NCBI GenBank assembly: GCA_030151985.1
Contig: JASLDZ010000490.1
Coordinates: forward strand, 1 to 7,722
Direction of reading: 5' to 3'
DNA length: 7,722 nucleotides
From: Caulobacteraceae bacterium
Lineage (GTDB): Bacteria > Pseudomonadota > Alphaproteobacteria > Caulobacterales > Caulobacteraceae
Made by a program: the position numbers and the translations under genes. Shown piece by piece: positions 1 through 5,797 of the stretch (within the stretch, counting starts at the first letter, position 1; every line of letters starts with the position of its first letter). Under the pieces are notes generated by a model that had not been told where the DNA came from, searched no databases, and saw only the letters and a list, made by a program, of their open reading frames with translations.

Positions 1-1
1 C

Positions 2-388
2 CGCCACGGCGAGCGCGTCGGGGTGGCGGAAGTTCTGGCGCACGAAAGCGGCCACTGCCTGCTCTTCGGCTTCAGCACGAGGGAGGCCCTGGTCGAGAAC
101 CCCGACGACGAGCTCTACGCCTCGCCGCTCAGGCCGGACCCCCGCCCGATGGACGGCATCTTCCACGCCACCTTCGTCTCGGCGCGGATGCACTGGGCCA
201 TGGACCGGCTCTCGCGGTCTCCGGCCTTAAGCCGGGCGGACCAGGCGCGCGCGGCGGAGGCTGCAGCCTCGGACCTGCGCAACGCGCAGGCGGGACAGGG
301 CGTCGTGCGGGAGCACGGCCGGCTGAGCGCGACCGGACGCGGCCTGATGGAGGCCGCCAGCCGCTACATCGACAGCGTCCACGCCTAG
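2..388 (+). CDS. aKG-HExxH-type putative peptide beta-hydroxylase, C-terminal part (cut by window start)
   Basis: This is the last 128 residues of a longer protein. The frame is open to the window edge, so the GTG at 23 is not the true start. HESGH (nt 41-55) is an HExxH metal-binding motif. About 25 residues later comes YASPLRPDPRPMDGIFHATF (nt 116-175), which matches the block that follows HExxH in the 'HEXXH motif' putative peptide-modification family, now called aKG-HExxH peptide beta-hydroxylases (recalled, not searched). The His in FHATF is a plausible third metal ligand and the nearby arginines could bind alpha-ketoglutarate; both roles are inferred. The tail is helical and Ala-rich. 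Family members are usually about three times this length, so most of the gene lies to the left. The ATP-grasp gene starts 29 bp downstream on the same strand, so the two are probably co-transcribed. A zinc protease is less likely, because the sequence after the motif fits the hydroxylase family. Confidence 0.75.
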   Translation, partial: RHGERVGVAEVLAHESGHCLLFGFSTREALVENPDDELYASPLRPDPRPMDGIFHATFVSARMHWAMDRLSRSPALSRADQARAAEAAASDLRNAQAGQGVVREHGRLSATGRGLMEAASRYIDSVHA

Positions 389-397
389 GCGCCGCGC

Positions 398-421
398 ATG
401 CCCGACCCGCTGACCGCGTGA
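398..421 (+). other. Possible 7-codon minicistron ending on the ATP-grasp start codon
   Basis: An ATG at 398 opens a short frame, MPDPLTA, whose TGA (419-421) overlaps the ATP-grasp GTG start (418-420) as GTGA. The ATP-grasp gene has no visible Shine-Dalgarno of its own, whereas an AGG lies 8 nt before this ATG. The arrangement would allow termination-reinitiation coupling. It may also be chance in GC-rich DNA. Confidence 0.2.
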
Positions 422-1377
422 TCGTCTTTCTGCACACCGCCTCGCACCGATACACCCACCGGGCCGTGCGCCGCGCGCTCGCCCCGGTCCGGCCGATGTC
501 GTACGAGGCGGCGCTGGGAAGGCACAGCCTCCCTCTCGCGACGTACGTCTTCACCGACCTCGACCGGCTGGGCGCCTGGCCGCTCGAGCTGGCCGCAACC
601 CTCTTCCGGGCGCTCCAGGCGGCAGGTTGCCGCGTCCTGAACGATCCCGCGCGGGTGCTCGGGCGGCTGGCGCTCCTGCGGCGGCTCGCCCGCGCCCGCC
701 TCAACAGCTTCGACGCCTGGCCCGCCAGCGAAGCCGATGCGGTGGAGCGCTTTCCGGTCTTCGTGCGCACCGCCGCCGCGCACCGCGGCAACCTGACCGA
801 TCTGCTCTCGACGCCTGCCGAGCTGGCCGAGGCCATCGAGCGCCTGGTTCGCGACGGCTATCCCCTGTTCGACCTCATCGTGGTGGAATACCGGGCTGAG
901 CCTTCGTCCACCGGGGTGTTCCGCAAGCTCTCGATGTACAAGGTCGGCGACCAACTCGTCCCCTCCCCCAGCGTTCATCAGCGGCACTGGATGGCCAAGT
1001 ACGGCGAGGCGGGGGTCGCAGGTGAGGAAGGCTATCTGGACGATCTTCGGATCGCGCAAACGGCTCCCTACGCGCAAGCCGTCGGCGAAGCCTTCCGGCT
1101 CGCGGGCGTCGACTACGGACGCGCCGACTTCGGGTTGGTGGAGGGACGCCCCGAGATCTACGAGATCAACACCAATCCCTTCATCACGCTCAAGCCGACC
1201 GAGGCGGCCGACGCGGCGCGCCGCGAGACGGAGGCGATCAGTAGTCAGCGGTTCCTGGAAGCCGTTCTCGCACTCGACAGCCCGCCCGGCGGCCGCGTCC
1301 CTCTCCACCGGCCGCACGGCCACGGACATCTTCCCCGCCGACGCCGGATCTCGCCCACGCCCTACTGGACGCCCTAA
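418..1377 (+). CDS. ATP-grasp domain protein (RimK/glutathione-synthetase-like)
   Basis: A 319-residue soluble protein with no signal peptide. The N-terminal part carries YVFTDLDRL (43-51) and NDP (75-77). The ATP-grasp core has PVFVR (113-117), IVVEY (154-158), FRK (168-170), DYGRADF (232-238) and the Mg/ATP-binding strand EINTNP (249-254), where Glu249 and Asn251/Asn253 are the expected metal ligands. Such enzymes join a carboxylate to an amine, thiol or other nucleophile through an acyl-phosphate. The substrate here is unknown. Homologues of this subgroup (recalled) are about 300 residues and mostly annotated as hypothetical. The GTG start is supported because the first strand, IVFLHTASHRY, fits the family; there is no clear ribosome binding site. 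The adjacent HExxH hydroxylase suggests a peptide or amino-acid tailoring role. The last 30 residues (Arg/His/Pro-rich) look unnatural and may be read in the wrong frame; see findings. Confidence 0.85.
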   Translation: MIVFLHTASHRYTHRAVRRALAPVRPMSYEAALGRHSLPLATYVFTDLDRLGAWPLELAATLFRALQAAGCRVLNDPARVLGRLALLRRLARARLNSFDAWPASEADAVERFPVFVRTAAAHRGNLTDLLSTPAELAEAIERLVRDGYPLFDLIVVEYRAEPSSTGVFRKLSMYKVGDQLVPSPSVHQRHWMAKYGEAGVAGEEGYLDDLRIAQTAPYAQAVGEAFRLAGVDYGRADFGLVEGRPEIYEINTNPFITLKPTEAADAARRETEAISSQRFLEAVLALDSPPGGRVPLHRPHGHGHLPRRRRISPTPYWTP

Positions 1378-1518
1378 GGCGCCATCGCACCAGATCTCCG
1401 CGCGGGCCGCTCGTCCGCCGGCTTCGCTTGTTCTGGAGAGGCGCCGCCTCCCCATCGCGCCTAAGTCTCTACTCCTGCGAGGCGCGGGGTGCAGCGGGTC
1501 CAAAGAACGAAGGCCGCT
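1378..1518. other. Convergent intergenic gap, no clear terminator
   Basis: This 141-bp gap separates the ATP-grasp stop from the stop of the opposing glycosyltransferase. The only hairpin I can find is GAGGC-GCC-GCCTC (1438-1450), with a 5-bp stem, a 3-nt loop and no T-run, so it is at best a weak bidirectional terminator. The plus-strand sequence stays open in two other frames across the gap, which matters for the possible frameshift at the end of the ATP-grasp gene. Confidence 0.3.
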
Positions 1519-2451
1519 CTAGGCCGCCGCGAAACCCTCGCTCAAACGCGTCCCGACCAGACCCGCGAGCGCCAAGGCGCCGGACGCCCACCGCTCACCC
1601 CGGTTGCGCGACGCGGGACGCGGGCCGAACCTCCCGCGAACCCCGTCCAGCAGCGCGTCGGCGGCGGCGCGCCGGGCGTGGGGATCCGGAGTCGCCAGCG
1701 CGCGAACGACCGTGCGCAGGGCGCCGCGCCACCGTTCCGGCCCGTCTCCGAGCCACACGCCCCTGCGGCTGGCGAGGAAGCGGTTGCGCAGGCGGTAGTA
1801 GCGCGCGTTGAAGTTCTGGTCGGACCCCTCGCGGGCATGGTGGACCCAGGACGAGCGGTTCACCAGAAGGCTCCAGCCCGCGCGCCAGGCCCGGCAGAAC
1901 CAGTCCGCCTCCTCGTGATAGAGGAAGTAGGCCTCGTGGAACGGCCCCAAAGCATCGAAGGCGGCCAGGTTCAGCGCAAAGCCCGCCCCGTTCAGGGTAC
2001 GGGCGGCGCTGACGCCGGGCTCGAGCTCCGACACCGCCTTGTCGGCGTGGTAGCTCCCGTCGAACCAGACCTTGCGCCCCTCGTCCGTCAGGATCGCGCT
2101 TCCGACCGCGGCCAGAGAGCGGTCCGCGCGCAGGAGCCGCGCCGCCTGCTCCAGCGCGCCGGGTTCGAGCACCGCGTCGTTGTTCAGGAGGTAGGCGGCG
2201 TCCCATCCTTCCCGCGCAAGCGCGCGCAGGGCGCGGTTGTAGCCTCCCGCCCAGCCCAGATTACGGGGATGGCGCAGGGTGCGGACCTTGGGAGAGAGGG
2301 CCACGACTTCCGCGCAGCGATCCTGCGCCGAGCCGTTGTCGACGACCCAGATTTCGTCGACATAGCCGAGCATACGCGCGACGGATGCGAAGGTGTCGTT
2401 CCACCCGTTGTAGTTGAGGATGACCACGGGGATGCGATCGGAGGCGAGCAT
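1519..2451 (-). CDS. Family 2 glycosyltransferase (WbbL/rhamnosyltransferase-like)
   Basis: A 310-residue GT-A fold glycosyltransferase that would transfer a sugar from a nucleotide donor onto a surface glycan at the cytoplasmic face. Motifs in order, numbered from the ATG at 2451: VVILNYNGW (9-17), VDNGS (37-41), NLGWAGGYN (64-72), LLNNDAVLEPGAL (88-100), NGAGFAL (154-160), EEADWFCRAWRAGW (180-193) and YYRLRNRF (218-225). The NND replaces the classical DXD, as is usual in the rhamnosyltransferase-like branch of GT2, and the late Y..RN motif also points there. A GTG at 2463 would add four residues (MDHP). I prefer the ATG, which has GGAT about 6 nt upstream, while the GTG has no ribosome binding site. 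There are no convincing membrane helices. It runs in the same direction as the other glycan genes but behind a 290-300-bp gap, so it probably has its own promoter. Donor and acceptor cannot be read from sequence. Confidence 0.88.
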   Translation of the reverse strand: MLASDRIPVVILNYNGWNDTFASVARMLGYVDEIWVVDNGSAQDRCAEVVALSPKVRTLRHPRNLGWAGGYNRALRALAREGWDAAYLLNNDAVLEPGALEQAARLLRADRSLAAVGSAILTDEGRKVWFDGSYHADKAVSELEPGVSAARTLNGAGFALNLAAFDALGPFHEAYFLYHEEADWFCRAWRAGWSLLVNRSSWVHHAREGSDQNFNARYYRLRNRFLASRRGVWLGDGPERWRGALRTVVRALATPDPHARRAAADALLDGVRGRFGPRPASRNRGERWASGALALAGLVGTRLSEGFAAA

Positions 2452-2557
2452 GGGATGATCCACAACGACGCTGTTCAGTGCCGCGCGAAAGCACGGCGAG
2501 TGAGAGCTGTCCTGGGGTTTCCTGCACCGGCCGACAACTTGGCCGTGTCGTTCCGGA

Positions 2558-2573
2558 GTAGACTCAAGTCTAC
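2558..2573. promoter_or_regulatory. Operator-like dyad GTAGACTCAAGTCTAC
   Basis: Seven-base arms GTAGACT and AGTCTAC are perfect inverted repeats around a 2-nt centre. The spacing is too tight for an RNA hairpin, so a dimeric DNA-binding protein is the more natural reading. The site lies about 107 bp upstream of the GT2 ATG in an otherwise non-coding, very GC-rich stretch, where this AT-containing dyad stands out. The regulator is unknown. Confidence 0.4.
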
Positions 2574-2652
2574 AGGATACCGCCGGAGCTGGCGAGGCTG
2601 GCCGGCGCGCCCGGCGCCAACGGGCTCGGTCACAGCACGGCGCGTGGCGCTG

Positions 2653-2667
2653 AGGCGCCGGGCGCCT
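2653..2667. repeat. Small GC-rich hairpin
   Basis: AGGCGC and GCGCCT form a 6-bp stem around CGG. It lies 86-100 nt past the stop of the secreted-protein gene and has no T-run on either strand. It could back up the nearer stem-loop as a terminator or be chance in GC-rich DNA. Confidence 0.25.
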
Positions 2668-2692
2668 AACCAGAGCGCTTATCCAGGAGGAG

Positions 2693-2716
2693 AAGGCCGA
2701 TCGCGCGACCGGCCTT
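2693..2716 (-). terminator. Probable stem-loop terminator of the secreted-protein gene
   Basis: AAGGCCG and CGGCCTT form a perfect 7-bp stem around a 10-nt loop that contains the self-complementary TCGCGCGA. The structure starts 36 nt after the stop codon of the minus-strand secreted-protein gene. Reading on the minus strand it is followed by a pyrimidine tract, TTCTCCTCCT, rather than a pure T-run. It is therefore an imperfect intrinsic terminator, and mRNA 3'-end stabilisation is the alternative. Confidence 0.45.
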
Positions 2717-2752
2717 ACGCGGCGAGCGAAACGTGGGGGCCGGCGCGCCTGC

Positions 2753-3304
2753 TCAGCGCTGCGGATGCGCCCGGCCGGGAGCCGGCGTCACCGAGCCCGG
2801 CGTCGGCGCGGCGGGACCGGCCGCGGAGGGAGCGCCGGGGACGCTCTGAGCGCCCGCCGCCTTGGCTTCGTAGATCGCCGCCCTTACCTCGCTGATCGCG
2901 CGCAGCCGGGAGCGCTCGAACTTGCTGTCGGTCTCCTTCTGGCTGACGTCGCTCAGCGCCTGCTGCAGATACTTCTGCGTGTCGGCCAAAGCGCCTTCCC
3001 CGCTCGGGGGGCGGGCGTCGGCCGGCGGCAGGGCCTTGGCGTCCATGTGCTCGGCGCCGGCGACCTGCAGGATGATGTTCTGGGCGGCGTTGATGTGCTG
3101 AAGCGCAGCCCGACCGTGACGGGAAGTCCGAACCGGAGCCGGCGCCGCATACCAGCTGCGCTCGGCCTGCTTCAGGTCCTGAAGGCCGTGCAGGTAGAGC
3201 GGATGCGGAAAGCCCTGAGCCTGGCTCTTGGTCCGAGCCTGGGCCGACGCGGTCGCGGTCGCGGCGCAGCAGACAGCGGCCACCGTCAGGACGAGGGTCT
3301 TCAT
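2753..3304 (-). CDS. Small secreted helical protein of unknown function
   Basis: A 183-residue protein with a clear Sec signal peptide: MKT, a hydrophobic stretch (4-19) and an ASA-Q or SAQA-R cleavage site near 21-24. The mature part has two helical segments. The first (about 35-85) begins HPLYLHGLQDLKQAERSW and includes a helix with HINAAQNII. The second (about 104-150) includes QKYLQQALSDV and SRLRAISEVRAAIYEAKAA. A Pro/Ala/Gly-rich tail (153-183) follows. From memory, the 'YLHaLsDLr.AR' opening and paired 'Id.Ai' helices match a family of uncharacterised periplasmic proteins. The frame is open further upstream, but ATG 3304 is the right start because the signal peptide begins there and GAGAGG lies about 10 nt before it. 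Cys12/Cys13 do not form a canonical lipobox. A periplasmic or cell-surface location is likely. Its place among glycan genes is the only clue to function. Confidence 0.75.
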   Translation of the reverse strand: MKTLVLTVAAVCCAATATASAQARTKSQAQGFPHPLYLHGLQDLKQAERSWYAAPAPVRTSRHGRAALQHINAAQNIILQVAGAEHMDAKALPPADARPPSGEGALADTQKYLQQALSDVSQKETDSKFERSRLRAISEVRAAIYEAKAAGAQSVPGAPSAAGPAAPTPGSVTPAPGRAHPQR

Positions 3305-3453
3305 CGGCGCTTCGCCTCTCTTCGTTGCGGAGGGGAAGCCTTGCCTTCCGATTTGGGCCGAAATCGACCGGAATTGAGATGCCGGCGCGACGCTGACCGT
3401 CGTGGCCGATCTGGCCCTAGCCTCTCGAACGTGGCGTCTTGCGGCGGCGACCC
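3305..3453. other. Intergenic region upstream of the secreted-protein gene
   Basis: These 149 bp hold an operator-like dyad (3349-3366), a small inverted repeat GGAAG/CTTCC (3334-3349), and a weak hairpin CGACG-CTGAC-CGTCG (3388-3402) about 50 nt past the Stealth gene stop. No T-run follows that hairpin. The region is a reasonable place for the promoter of the secreted-protein gene, but I see no convincing core promoter elements. Confidence 0.35.
3349..3366. promoter_or_regulatory. Operator-like dyad CGATTTGGGCCGAAATCG
   Basis: Six-base arms CGATTT and AAATCG flank GGGCCG. Counting the central GGCC, 16 of 18 positions are symmetric. The dyad lies 45-62 bp upstream of the secreted-protein start, where a promoter-proximal regulator site would be expected. 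No regulator is assigned. Confidence 0.35.
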
Positions 3454-4599
3454 TCAGCCGGCCGCGGACGCGACGCCAGCGGTGCGCTCGCGGGAGCCCG
3501 CGTCGGGCGCTCCCGTCGGCAGGAGGCTTCTGAGAAGCTGGGCGACGTAGTCCTCCCACCCGTCCTCCCGATCCACCGGCGTGTCGTTGAGGCAGAAGCG
3601 CGCCACCGACGACGCGGGCGAGCGCAGATCCTCCAGCAACTTCTCGCGCTCGCGGGACGGCTGGCTGCGGAGCAGAAGCCGGTCGTCGGAGAGGTGCAGC
3701 CGCGCCGCGCCGATCGAGCCCGCGTAATAGTGGTGCAGGAGATTCACGGCCACGCCGTCGGCAGAGCGGAAGCGCCGCGCCCGGACCCGGCCGAGCTCGC
3801 CCGCAAAACGCCGCTCGAAGCCCTCCCAGGCCGATCGTCGGAAGGGCTGGCTGACGTGGGAAATGGCGTTCAAGGGGCGAAGCCCCCGCGCCCGCAGCCG
3901 CGCGCCGGCGAGCGCGTACTGGACGCGCCCGCGCAGTTCGTGACGGGCCAACGACACGCCCCGATAGCCCATGTCGAACGGCGGCGGCTTGAGCTGCCGC
4001 TGGATCGCCCGGACGGTGTTCTCGCCGATGCGGCGGAAGGTCGGGGACGCGTCGTCGCCCACCATCCAGGCGCCCAGGCCGACCTGAGCCCTGCCCGAGG
4101 CGTCGAAGAAGTCGCTCGGCGTATGACGCCGCGCGAAGAAGCAGTCGTCGTTCGAGTAGATGTAGTGCTCCGCAAGTCCCGGAATGCGGTGGATGTAGGA
4201 CTCCACGGCATCGGAATGGAAGAAGGGCCCGTCTGCTTCAGGGATGACCGAGTTCTGTTCGACGTAGCGAACCGCGTCGCCACACTGTGAAAGCCAATCG
4301 GGCGCCTGGCCGGCGCCGAAGATGTAGGTGGTGCGTACGAAGGGCAGCATGCGTCGCGCATTGTCGATCGCCAGTCGCAGCTCTCCATGGTCTGCGTAGC
4401 GGGCGGGCCCGGCCACATAGGCGTGGTCGGTCTTCACCTCCGTCGCCGCATAGGCGGCGCGACGACGGCTCAGCGCCTCGTCCGCCGCGTTGACCCAGGT
4501 GTAGACGTGGTCGATGGGCCCGGCGCTTCCGGCCCGCACCGCTCTCTCGCCCACTGCGCCGGTTTCGGCCCCGTTCTCCCGCAACCGTCCGTTTTGCAT
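3454..4599 (-). CDS. Stealth-family protein (putative capsule sugar-phosphate transferase)
   Basis: A 381-residue protein with the conserved Stealth regions in order. CR1 is IDHVYTWVN (29-37). CR2 runs from RYADHGELRLAI (67-78) through LPFVRTTYIFGAGQAPDWL (85-103) to IHRIPGLAEHYIYSNDDCFF (136-155), including the characteristic NDD. CR3 covers HVSQPFRRSAWEGFERRF (248-265), and a short CR4 has CLNDT (336-340). Stealth proteins resemble the GlcNAc-1-phosphotransferase catalytic domain. Characterised bacterial members move hexose-1-phosphate onto capsular polysaccharides, giving phosphodiester links; the exact sugar here is unknown. Length is normal for the family and there is no signal peptide or membrane helix. 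The start is uncertain: ATG 4599 lacks a well-spaced ribosome binding site, and GTGs at 4554 and 4539 (the latter preceded by GAGAG) would still keep CR1 intact. A 22-bp palindrome lies just upstream, and 193 bp separate this gene from the preceding glycosyltransferase gene. Confidence 0.88.
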   Translation of the reverse strand: MQNGRLRENGAETGAVGERAVRAGSAGPIDHVYTWVNAADEALSRRRAAYAATEVKTDHAYVAGPARYADHGELRLAIDNARRMLPFVRTTYIFGAGQAPDWLSQCGDAVRYVEQNSVIPEADGPFFHSDAVESYIHRIPGLAEHYIYSNDDCFFARRHTPSDFFDASGRAQVGLGAWMVGDDASPTFRRIGENTVRAIQRQLKPPPFDMGYRGVSLARHELRGRVQYALAGARLRARGLRPLNAISHVSQPFRRSAWEGFERRFAGELGRVRARRFRSADGVAVNLLHHYYAGSIGAARLHLSDDRLLLRSQPSREREKLLEDLRSPASSVARFCLNDTPVDREDGWEDYVAQLLRSLLPTGAPDAGSRERTAGVASAAG

Positions 4600-4625
4600 A
4601 TGGAAAGCCCCACTCGCACTCCTTG

Positions 4626-4647
4626 TGACAGTTTCATGAAACTGTCA
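4626..4647. promoter_or_regulatory. Perfect 22-bp palindrome, Pho-box-like on both strands
   Basis: TGACAGTTTCA is followed directly by its exact reverse complement TGAAACTGTCA. Each strand can be read as two 7-mers at 11-bp spacing: GTTTCAT-GAAA-CTGTCAT on plus and GTTTCAT-GAAA-CTGTCAC on minus. The PhoB consensus (established) is CTGTCAT, 4 nt, CTGTCAT. The second half fits perfectly and the first fits 5 of 7. On plus, a third phased unit, TCGACAT (4653-4659), fits 4 of 7. The site ends 26 bp before the Stealth ATG. I see no good -10 hexamer between them, so the transcript may be nearly leaderless or begin translation at a downstream GTG. No T-run follows, so it is not a terminator. Confidence 0.6.
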
Positions 4648-4686
4648 TCGAGTCGACATGGGGCGCTAAGGGACGGGAGTGGGGAT

Positions 4687-4712
4687 GCTCTGTTGAGGCC
4701 TCGAGACAGAGC
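4687..4712 (-). terminator. Stem-loop after the glycosyltransferase operon, possible terminator
   Basis: GCTCTGT and ACAGAGC form a perfect 7-bp stem around a 12-nt loop containing GAGGCCTC. It lies 80-106 nt beyond the stop of the minus-strand glycosyltransferase at 4793 and before the Stealth promoter region, so it could separate the two transcripts. No T-run follows on the minus strand. A closer, weaker hairpin, GGCTC/GAGCC, is at 4743-4760. Confidence 0.3.
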
Positions 4713-4792
4713 GGATGCCCGACGCCGGATGGGGCGGATTCCGGCTCCTAGCCGAGAGCCCTGGCGCAGATCACGCCAACGTGCGACGAGGT

Positions 4793-5797
4793 TCAGGGGG
4801 CGAGATCCTCGTCGCGGAAACGCAGCCGCGAGACCACTCCCCGGCCCAGGGCCTGCGACAGCTGAGCCAGACCGAACAAGGCGAGCCGCTTGGCGGTCGG
4901 AGCCCTGCGCAGGGAGGCCAACATCAGCGCGCGACCCCTCGAGAAGTCGCGGTAGGTGAAGTTGACCCGCCCCGCCTCCCAGAGGTGGCTGGCCTCGATC
5001 TCTCGGGCGAGTCTGCGCCAGCGCCGCACGCCCAGCCTCGCGGGGTAGGCCGGATTGCCCAGGACCGCCGTCAGCGCCGGCCTGTGGTTCTCCCAGTCGC
5101 GCGCCAGGCCTCCCGACGTGCTGGTCGCGTAGATCCGGAAGGACATGACCTCGAGGTCGGAGCCGATGTAGCGAAATGGCCCCTCCAGCGCGAGCCGGCA
5201 CCAGAACTCCCAATCCTCGCTGAGCCGCAGGCGCGTGTCGAAGCCGCCCGCCCGCCTGGCCGCCGCGCTGCGGACCAGGACGTGGCCGCCGTTGGCGATG
5301 AAGTTCTCCCGCAGGAGCGCCTCCAGGACGTCGCCGGAGGGGTAGCGCACCGCCTCCAGCGGCTTCTCTCCTGGGTAGGGCGAACCGTCCGCCAGGATCT
5401 TCCGGAAAGGGCCGAAGCTCGCCACCGCATGAACGTCGGCGCGCAGCGCGCTCGCCAATCGCTCCAGCGCCGAGGCGTGAAGACGATCATCGGCGTCCAG
5501 GAAGAGCACCATCTCTCCGCGCGCCTGCGAAAGGCCCCGGTTGCGCGCGGCGGCCACCCCCGCGTTCGCCTGTCGAAGGACCCGCACCCTCGGGTCGCCC
5601 ACCCCTTCGGCCAGGACCGCGGAGGCGTCCTCCGATCCGTCGTCGACGACGAGGCACTCCCAGTCGCCCATCGTCTGGGACCGCACCGAATCCAAGCAGG
5701 CAAGGAGGAAGCGCGCGGCGTTGAACGCAGGCACCACCACGCTGATCGCGGGCGCCGCCTGCCACTCAGCCCCCGCGGCCTGCGGGCGGTCCGTCAT
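4793..5797 (-). CDS. Family 2 glycosyltransferase
   Basis: A 334-residue GT-A glycosyltransferase with the standard GT2 core: ISVVVPAFNAARF (18-30), VDDGSEDAS (51-59), NAGVAAARNRGL (78-89), the metal-binding LFLDADDRL (98-106), and SEDWEFWCRLAL (193-204), which carries the likely catalytic ED. The C-terminal 100 residues are Arg-rich and helical with no clear membrane span, so the enzyme is probably cytosolic or peripheral. The frame is open upstream to about 6100, but ATG 5797 is the real start: it overlaps the stop of the preceding ExoA-like gene as ATGA and has GGGGGCGAG just upstream, and the longer version would overlap that gene out of frame. Translational coupling with the upstream gene is very likely. 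A role in surface polysaccharide assembly is inferred from context; the sugar transferred is unknown. Confidence 0.9.
   Translation of the reverse strand: MTDRPQAAGAEWQAAPAISVVVPAFNAARFLLACLDSVRSQTMGDWECLVVDDGSEDASAVLAEGVGDPRVRVLRQANAGVAAARNRGLSQARGEMVLFLDADDRLHASALERLASALRADVHAVASFGPFRKILADGSPYPGEKPLEAVRYPSGDVLEALLRENFIANGGHVLVRSAAARRAGGFDTRLRLSEDWEFWCRLALEGPFRYIGSDLEVMSFRIYATSTSGGLARDWENHRPALTAVLGNPAYPARLGVRRWRRLAREIEASHLWEAGRVNFTYRDFSRGRALMLASLRRAPTAKRLALFGLAQLSQALGRGVVSRLRFRDEDLAP

Larger units (their letters stand above)
2464..2752. other. Intergenic region between the secreted-protein gene and the GT2 gene
   Basis: These 289 bp have no credible gene on either strand. Near the right end lies a stem-loop (2693-2716), probably ending the secreted-protein transcript. 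A second hairpin, AGGCGC-CGG-GCGCCT, is at 2653-2667. A 16-bp dyad at 2558-2573 and a small stem CGGCC/GGCCG (2528-2545) precede the glycosyltransferase start. I cannot point to convincing -35/-10 hexamers. Confidence 0.5.

Noticed and set aside
1438..1450. Bidirectional terminator between the convergent genes
   Set aside because: The stem is only 5 bp with no T-run on either side. It is mentioned in the gap entry but not called as a terminator.
385..1503. Long minus-strand open frame (372 codons) opposite the ATP-grasp gene
   Set aside because: Its translation is low-complexity Arg/Gly/Ala-rich with no domain, while the plus strand carries clear ATP-grasp motifs. It is an antisense shadow of GC-rich coding DNA.
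1489..2895. 468-codon plus-strand open frame across the GT2 gene
   Set aside because: The minus strand encodes a full GT2 motif set over the same bases. The plus reading has no recognisable motifs and only reflects GC-rich third positions.
3266..3271. Lipoprotein signal at Cys12/Cys13 of the secreted protein
   Set aside because: The residue before Cys12 is Val and the one before Cys13 is Cys, so the lipobox rule is not met. A normal signal peptidase I site follows.
3305..3559. N-terminal extension of the secreted protein to 3559
   Set aside because: It would bury a textbook signal peptide behind 85 Arg-rich residues and overlap the end of the Stealth gene.
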